NCBI GenBank assembly: GCA_050260275.1
Contig: JBLNBX010000103.1
Coordinates: 1 to 27,281 of the forward strand
DNA: 27,281 nt
From: DATMXS01 sp050260275
GTDB taxonomy: Bacteria; Acidobacteriota; Terriglobia; Bryobacterales; Bryobacteraceae
Reading direction: 5' to 3'
The notes under the pieces are model-generated. The model saw only the letters and a program-made list of their open reading frames with translations. It was not told where the DNA came from and did no database searches. Position numbers and translations under genes: made by a program. Position 1 is the stretch's first letter; each line of letters opens with the position of its first letter. Below, one piece after another: positions 23,100 to 27,281 of this stretch.

Positions 23100-25253
23100 A
23101 TGCCAATAAACCGACGTGAGCTTCTGAAAGCTTCGGTGGCAGCCACTGCCATCCTGAGGCATGTGAGGACGGCGACTGCCGCCCCGGCGGAGGGCATTCA
23201 AGTCGCGATCGATGCGGCCAAGGTGGGCGAGCCGATCTCGCCGCTGATTTTCGGCGGATACATGGAACCGGCGACGACTCGCATCTGGGCCGAAATGCTG
23301 ACCGACAGGAAGTTCGCCAACCCGATCGTACCCGCGGAGCGGCAGCAGCAGCAGCCGGCGAGTCCGATGCGCCGTTTTATGGGCGAGCCATTCAGACCCG
23401 TTGGGCCTGCCGGAACCGTGGAGATGGATCGGGAACGGCCGTTCGTCGGCAAGCACAGCCCGCGCGTGAAACTGGACGGCTCGGAGCCTCACGGCATCCA
23501 GCAGTCCCGGCTCCGTATGCGAGGCGGAAAGTCTTATGTAGGCCGGGTCTACCTGAAAGGCGATCCGGGAGCCAAGGTCATCGTGCGGCTGGTGTGGGGA
23601 CCCGGCCCGAACGATTCCCAGTCCATCGAGATCCCGCCGCTCTCGCGCACGTATCAGAAATTCCCGTTGTCTTTCACCCCTAAGGTGGATACTCAGGAAG
23701 GGCGATTGGAAATCCTGGGCACCGGCTCAGGCACGTTCCACATCGGTGCGGTCTCCCTCATGCCAGGCGACAACATCCAGGGCTTCCACGCCGGGATGGT
23801 CCGATACCTCAGGGAGGCAGGCTTCAAGATGGTCAAGTGGCCGGGCGGCAATTTCGTCTCCGGCTACGACTGGTATGACGGCATTGGCGACATAGACAAG
23901 CGCCCGCCGCGCCATCAGGCGATGTGGAACTCGCGCGTCGAGCCCAACGATATCGGCCTTCATGAGTTCATCACCCTCTGCCGGCTGCTCGGCGCCGAAC
24001 CGAACGTCACTGTCAACAGCGGATTCGGAAGCGCTCGCGAAGCGGCCGAGGAGGTGGAGTACTGCAACTCGTCCACTGACACCCGCCTGGGCAAGTTGAG
24101 GGCGGATAACGGCCACCCCGAGCCCTTCAAAGTCCGCCTCTGGACGATCGGCAATGAGATGTACGGGCCTTGGCAGTTCGGCCGCATGTCCCTGAACCAG
24201 TACTGGGAGAAGCACAATCGCATCGTCGAAGCCATGCGGGCCGTCGATCCCGACATCAAGGTAGTCCTGTCCGGGGCGACGATCTGCGAAAGGTCGATCG
24301 GCGGGGCGGAAAAGAAGGGCAATTTCTTCCCGAGCGAATGGGAACCCCCCATCCCCGAAGACCTTCCCTGGGAGATCGGAAGCCACGAGGACTGGACCGG
24401 CTGGCTGCTTAAGAACTGCCTCGACAACGTGGACTACGTCTCCGAGCACACCTACTCGTATCCCCGGCTGGCCTACGACTCGAAGAAGCAGCGGTTCGTG
24501 GATGTTCAGGACCCGCTGCCGATCCAGGCGCGGCGCGCTTCCAACCGCATCGGCGAAGCCATGGAAGTCTGGCGGGTGTACGCCGAGAAGATGCCGGAGC
24601 TGACGCGGAAAGGCGTCAAGTTCATCTTCGACGAGTGGGGTTGCCGGCACCGTACTGCCACAGGCGCCAGCTACCAGCCGCCCGGGATGCTGACGCCACT
24701 AGCCTACGCCATGTTCATGAACGAAATGTTCCGCAACTCCAACATGGTAGCGGCGAGTTGCGCGACAGGCTCCTTCGGCACTGTCCTGATCGACAACACC
24801 GGCGAGGCTACGGGCTACTCGGCCGAAGGGTTGGTCCTCAAGCTCATGCACAACCATTTCGGTGACGCCATGCCTGTGCATGTGGGCGGAAATTCGCCCC
24901 AGCAGCCGGTGCCGGGCACGCCGTGGGTGGACATTCCCAAGGTCCCCATCGGAAGCCCCACCTTCCCGCTGGATGTGGTTGCCGCCCTGTCGCCGGATCG
25001 CAAGAGGCTGATCATCTCCGTCGTCAACCCGACGGAAACGGCCCAGGAGTTTTCGCCCCGCCTGACGGGAATCAAGCTGAAGGGGCCGGGCAAGCTCTGG
25101 CAGATCGCGCCTCCCAGTCTCAATTCCTCGAATCAGCCCGGCAGGAAGCCGGAGGTTGAGATCGTGGAGCATACGCAGCAGTCGCTCACGGGTACCGTGC
25201 GGGTTCCGCCTGTGAGCGTCAGCGTCTACGAGTTCGAAGTCGCGACTGCGTAG
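23100..25253 (+). CDS. GH51 alpha-L-arabinofuranosidase with inserted carbohydrate-binding-like domain
   Basis: This second GH51 enzyme is larger (717 residues against 534) and of a different subtype. ATG 23100 follows a purine run (GAGAGAGAGA) and begins a Tat signal (NRRELLKASVAATAIL). After the first barrel strand (ISPLIFGGYME) comes an insertion of about 140 residues (roughly 80-220) with a CBM4/9-like beta-sandwich pattern (KLDGSEPHGIQQSRLRMRGG; GRVYLKGDPG; FHIGAVSLMPG). The catalytic barrel resumes with MVKWPGGNFVSGYDW. The acid/base is Glu353 in TIGNEMYG and the nucleophile Glu512 in FIFDEWGC. A C-terminal beta-domain ends VPPVSVSVYEFEVATA. The layout recalls plant-type GH51 arabinofuranosidases. 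It lies after receptor 2 and before a very strong hairpin. Confidence 0.9.
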   Translation: MPINRRELLKASVAATAILRHVRTATAAPAEGIQVAIDAAKVGEPISPLIFGGYMEPATTRIWAEMLTDRKFANPIVPAERQQQQPASPMRRFMGEPFRPVGPAGTVEMDRERPFVGKHSPRVKLDGSEPHGIQQSRLRMRGGKSYVGRVYLKGDPGAKVIVRLVWGPGPNDSQSIEIPPLSRTYQKFPLSFTPKVDTQEGRLEILGTGSGTFHIGAVSLMPGDNIQGFHAGMVRYLREAGFKMVKWPGGNFVSGYDWYDGIGDIDKRPPRHQAMWNSRVEPNDIGLHEFITLCRLLGAEPNVTVNSGFGSAREAAEEVEYCNSSTDTRLGKLRADNGHPEPFKVRLWTIGNEMYGPWQFGRMSLNQYWEKHNRIVEAMRAVDPDIKVVLSGATICERSIGGAEKKGNFFPSEWEPPIPEDLPWEIGSHEDWTGWLLKNCLDNVDYVSEHTYSYPRLAYDSKKQRFVDVQDPLPIQARRASNRIGEAMEVWRVYAEKMPELTRKGVKFIFDEWGCRHRTATGASYQPPGMLTPLAYAMFMNEMFRNSNMVAASCATGSFGTVLIDNTGEATGYSAEGLVLKLMHNHFGDAMPVHVGGNSPQQPVPGTPWVDIPKVPIGSPTFPLDVVAALSPDRKRLIISVVNPTETAQEFSPRLTGIKLKGPGKLWQIAPPSLNSSNQPGRKPEVEIVEHTQQSLTGTVRVPPVSVSVYEFEVATA

Positions 25254-25305
25254 TCGCGGCACGGCCCGGACTATAGGCGTGACGCAGTGCAACCTGGATC
25301 GGCTT

Positions 25306-25375
25306 GGGACCGGAGGCTGGCGGCCAGCCTCCGGTCCCGCAACGGCACCGCCGTTGTCCGGAGTAAGGCTCCGGA
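25306..25375 (+). terminator. Three back-to-back perfect hairpins after GH51
   Basis: The first is a 33-nt perfect inverted repeat (GGGACCGGAGGCTGGC, single G, GCCAGCCTCCGGTCCC; 25306-25338). AACGGC-acc-GCCGTT (25341-25355) and TCCGGAG-taagg-CTCCGGA (25357-25375) follow within 2 nt each. The first starts 53 nt after the GH51 stop and is the strongest stem in the window. Confidence 0.7.
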
Positions 25376-25393
25376 GCGGATCTATCTGTCCGT

Positions 25394-25404
25394 TTAACCG
25401 TTAA
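25394..25404. promoter_or_regulatory. TTAAC-c-GTTAA palindrome upstream of the esterase
   Basis: This perfect 11-bp palindrome lies about 215 nt before the esterase start, and a half-site CTAACGGT follows at 25561-25568. It shares the TAAC(G/C)GTTA core with sites at 14782-14794 and 18940-18950. Confidence 0.45.
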
Positions 25405-25484
25405 TCGAGCTGCCTGCGGGCGGTTCCGCTGGAGCCGTAATCCGCAGAATATGCGTGACTTACCTTAGGCAACAGTACGACACC

Positions 25485-25513
25485 TTCCCCGGTCCCGGTT
25501 TGGGGCATACAAT
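25485..25513 (+). promoter_or_regulatory. Possible esterase promoter
   Basis: TACAAT at 25508-25513 is a good -10 box. The -35 at 17 nt (TTCCCC, 25485-25490) is poor, so activation would be needed. The predicted leader is about 100 nt, including a small GGGGA/TCCCC stem near 25530. Confidence 0.3.
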
Positions 25514-25590
25514 CCCGACAGGCGTGGGGAATAGGTGTCCCCAAATCACTCCGGGAGGCCCTAACGGTCTGCGATGCCGATGGGCTGACG

Positions 25591-25610
25591 ACAGCATTAA
25601 ACAGCATTAA
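25591..25610. repeat. Perfect 10-bp tandem repeat at the esterase ribosome site
   Basis: ACAGCATTAA occurs twice in succession, and the second copy runs directly into the Shine-Dalgarno AAGGAGA. Slippage here would change the spacing upstream of the ribosome site but not the coding frame. Confidence 0.6.
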
Positions 25611-25619
25611 GGAGAACTC

Positions 25620-26819
25620 ATGAGAATTTTGACATTGTTGATATGCGCTGGCGGCCTCTGCCTGGCACAGCCACCAGACGGTTGCAAACCCTCGTCGCTG
25701 AACATCCCGGGCGCGGATTACCCGTGCGTCTACCCCGACGGCCGCGCGATGTTCCGCGTCATCGCGCCGGACGCCCAAAAGGTGCAGGTCAGGGTGGGCA
25801 AGACCTTCGACATGGTCAAGGGCGAAGATGGCGCCTGGACCGTGACTACCACCCCCCTGGTCGTGGGATTCCACTACTACAACCTCGTCATCGACGGAGC
25901 GAACGTTGCAGACCCCTCGACTCACACCTTCTTCGGCAGCGGCTGGCAGAACAGCGGCATCGAGATCCCCGAGGGGCCGGAAGTGGACTACGACAAGCCC
26001 AAGGACGTGCCCCACGGGCAGGTGAGCCAGCGCTGGTACTACTCCAAAGTCACTGGCGCATGGCGCCGCTGCTACGTCTACACGCCCCCCGATTACGATA
26101 CGAACCAGAAAGCGCGGTATCCCGTTTTGTATCTGTTGCATGGCTGGGGTGAGGACGAGACCGGCTGGCACACGCAGGGGCGTGTGGATCTCATTCTGGA
26201 CAATCTGATCGCCCAGAAGAAGGCAAAGCCGATGATCATCGTCATGGACAACCTGAACGCGACCAAGCCCGGCGAGAGCTCGCAACTGTACTGGGCGCGC
26301 TGGCTGTATCCGCAGCCGCCGAGGCCGGCGGAGGGCGCCAAAGGCGCGGCGGCGCGGCGTCCCGGGTTCGGTCCGACTTTCGGTGCAACCTTCACCGAGA
26401 TGATGTTCAACGACCTGATCCCGATGATCGAGCGCACCTACCGCGTGCTGCCGGGGCGTGAAAACCGCGCCATGGCGGGCCTGTCGATGGGCGGAATGCA
26501 GACCTTCACGACCGCGCTGTCCAATCTGGACAAGTTCGCCTGGATCGGCAACCTGAGCGGTGCCGGACTGCGTGGCGGCGAGACGGACGTCAAGACCATC
26601 TACAACGGCGCGTTTGCCGATCCGGAGAAGTTCAACAAGCAGGTGAAACTCCTCTGGATGGGCATCGGCACTGAGGAAGGCACGGGCATGAAGGCCCTGC
26701 ACGAGGCGCTCAATAAGGCGGGCGTGAAGAACATCTACTTCGAGTCGCCCGGCACTGCCCACGAGTGGCTGACGTGGCGGCGGTGCTTCCACGATTTCGC
26801 GCAGCGTCTTTTCAAGTAG
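25620..26819 (+). CDS. CE1-type esterase (feruloyl or acetyl-xylan esterase) with CBM48-like N-terminus
   Basis: This 399-residue alpha/beta hydrolase probably releases ferulate or acetyl groups from xylan, exposing it to the glycosidases nearby. ATG 25620 follows AAGGAGA at 5 nt and starts a short signal peptide (MRILTLLICAGGLCLAQ). Residues about 40-115 form an E-set/CBM48-like domain (MFRVIAPDAQKVQVRVG; GFHYYNLVIDG). The catalytic domain begins near 138, with YLLHGWGEDETGW (oxyanion region), the nucleophile Ser289 in AGLSMGG, a probable acid around Glu352/Glu353 (GIGTEEG) and His381 in GTAHEW. An Ala/Pro/Gly-rich insertion (about 231-255) sits between sheet strands. The CBM48-CE1 pairing is known from Bacteroidetes and Acidobacteriota feruloyl esterases. 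Exact acyl specificity is not visible. Confidence 0.88.
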   Translation: MRILTLLICAGGLCLAQPPDGCKPSSLNIPGADYPCVYPDGRAMFRVIAPDAQKVQVRVGKTFDMVKGEDGAWTVTTTPLVVGFHYYNLVIDGANVADPSTHTFFGSGWQNSGIEIPEGPEVDYDKPKDVPHGQVSQRWYYSKVTGAWRRCYVYTPPDYDTNQKARYPVLYLLHGWGEDETGWHTQGRVDLILDNLIAQKKAKPMIIVMDNLNATKPGESSQLYWARWLYPQPPRPAEGAKGAAARRPGFGPTFGATFTEMMFNDLIPMIERTYRVLPGRENRAMAGLSMGGMQTFTTALSNLDKFAWIGNLSGAGLRGGETDVKTIYNGAFADPEKFNKQVKLLWMGIGTEEGTGMKALHEALNKAGVKNIYFESPGTAHEWLTWRRCFHDFAQRLFK

Positions 26820-26838
26820 GCTTTTCGGCACACACAGC

Positions 26839-26886
26839 GGCCCGGCGGAATGCGCGGCTGGTAGCAATAGCCGCCGCCGCCGGGCC
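26839..26886 (+). terminator. Terminator hairpin after the esterase
   Basis: GGCCCGGCGG (26839-26848) pairs perfectly with CCGCCGGGCC (26877-26886), and GCGGCT/AGCCGC (26854-26859 with 26869-26874) stacks inside. It begins 20 nt past the stop and is followed by CTGCTCTCC. Confidence 0.6.
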
Positions 26887-26989
26887 CTGCTCTCCGCGGG
26901 ATGTGCGGTGAAGCCGCGCCCTCATGAGACCGGCTGGCGCCGTGCGGCAAAATGTTTCACAATCGGCCATGTGCAGGTTGAGCACACCC

Positions 26990-27281
26990 ATGAGATTCTC
27001 CACAACAGTTCGAACGGCCGCGATCGCGGCAACATTGATGCTGCTGGCGGGCCCAGAAGCGGCCGCCCAGCGCCGGATACCCAAGGATCTGTCATGGGTC
27101 CGTGGGTTCAACTATCAGTCCGCCCCGACAACCGGACACACTGAGCACTGGCTTCAGTACAGCGAGGCGGAAACCGAGCGCGACCTGGATTTTGCCAAAC
27201 GGCTGCAGTTGAACCAGGTTCGCGTGTTCGTTCCGTACGCGGCGTGGGAAAAGGATAAGGAAGCCTTCCGGAAGAACCTGC
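26990..27281 (+). CDS. N-terminus of a secreted GH5-like (cellulase-fold) hydrolase, cut by window end
   Basis: The frame from ATG 26990 stays open to the window end (97 codons). It begins with a clear Sec signal (MRFSTTVRTAAIAATLMLLA, cleavage near AAAQ). The mature part reads WVRGFNYQSAPTTGHTEHWL, then DLDFAKRLQLNQVRVFVPYA, the typical first beta-strand and helix of GH5/clan A barrels where a helix precedes an N-x-(V/I)-R strand. No catalytic residue is in view yet. An in-frame ATG at 26969 would add seven residues before the signal; neither start has a good ribosome site. It could be a mannanase, glucanase or other clan A enzyme. Confidence 0.7.
   Translation, partial: MRFSTTVRTAAIAATLMLLAGPEAAAQRRIPKDLSWVRGFNYQSAPTTGHTEHWLQYSEAETERDLDFAKRLQLNQVRVFVPYAAWEKDKEAFRKNL

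Noticed and set aside
25401..26867. A 488-codon minus-strand frame opposite the esterase
   Set aside because: It mirrors the esterase gene, which has signal peptide, GLSMGG and ribosome site; the antisense product shows no motif.
1..27281. CRISPR arrays, tRNA/rRNA genes, insertion sequences, prophage
   Set aside because: No regularly spaced repeats, cloverleaf genes, transposase or phage proteins were found in either strand.

Overview
The window is a GC-rich piece of a bacterial chromosome packed with secreted enzymes for plant cell-wall polysaccharides. Two ~1150-residue Oar-like TonB-dependent receptors with N-terminal carboxypeptidase-regulatory domains and no SusD partner, a winged-helix protein tethered to tandem malectin domains, and frequent Tat signals on glycosidases suggest an Acidobacteriota genome, perhaps Bryobacterales/Solibacter-like. 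The lineage call is inference from gene style; there is no rRNA or other marker here.

Left part (1-8.7 kb): the tail of an unknown gene; a GH30 xylanase-like enzyme (minus) divergent from a GH127 beta-L-arabinofuranosidase (plus); a LacI-family repressor (minus); a GH51 alpha-L-arabinofuranosidase (plus); and an RraA-like protein that carries a signal peptide. Three perfect 12-bp palindromes (GCAAGCGCTTGC, GTAAGCGCTTAC, GCAAGCGCTTGC) lie upstream of GH127, lacI and GH51. All three cover the -35 region of a sigma70-like promoter, so they look like a local autoregulated LacI regulon for arabinose-containing glycans.

Middle part (8.7-14.4 kb, minus strand): a TonB-dependent receptor, preceded by a membrane protein with a cytoplasmic winged-helix-like domain, one membrane segment and two periplasmic malectin-like domains. 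I read the latter as a candidate one-step carbohydrate sensor.

Right part (14.4-27.3 kb, plus strand): a GH9 enzyme, a GH43 enzyme whose C-terminus looks frameshifted, a second TonB-dependent receptor behind a hairpin-rich leader, a fragment resembling an F5/8 type C (discoidin) domain, a second, larger GH51 enzyme, a CE1-type feruloyl/acetyl-xylan esterase with a CBM48-like N-terminus, and the start of a GH5-like hydrolase. Near-palindromes of the form TAAC(G/C)GTTA recur in the gaps before GH9, the second receptor and the esterase, and suggest a second regulator.

Together the genes fit stepwise attack on arabinoxylan, arabinan or arabinosylated glycoprotein: GH30, GH9 and possibly GH5 cut backbones, GH51, GH43 and GH127 remove arabinose in alpha and beta linkage, the esterase removes acyl groups, and the receptors import or bind products. 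No CRISPR, tRNA, rRNA, transposase or phage gene was seen.
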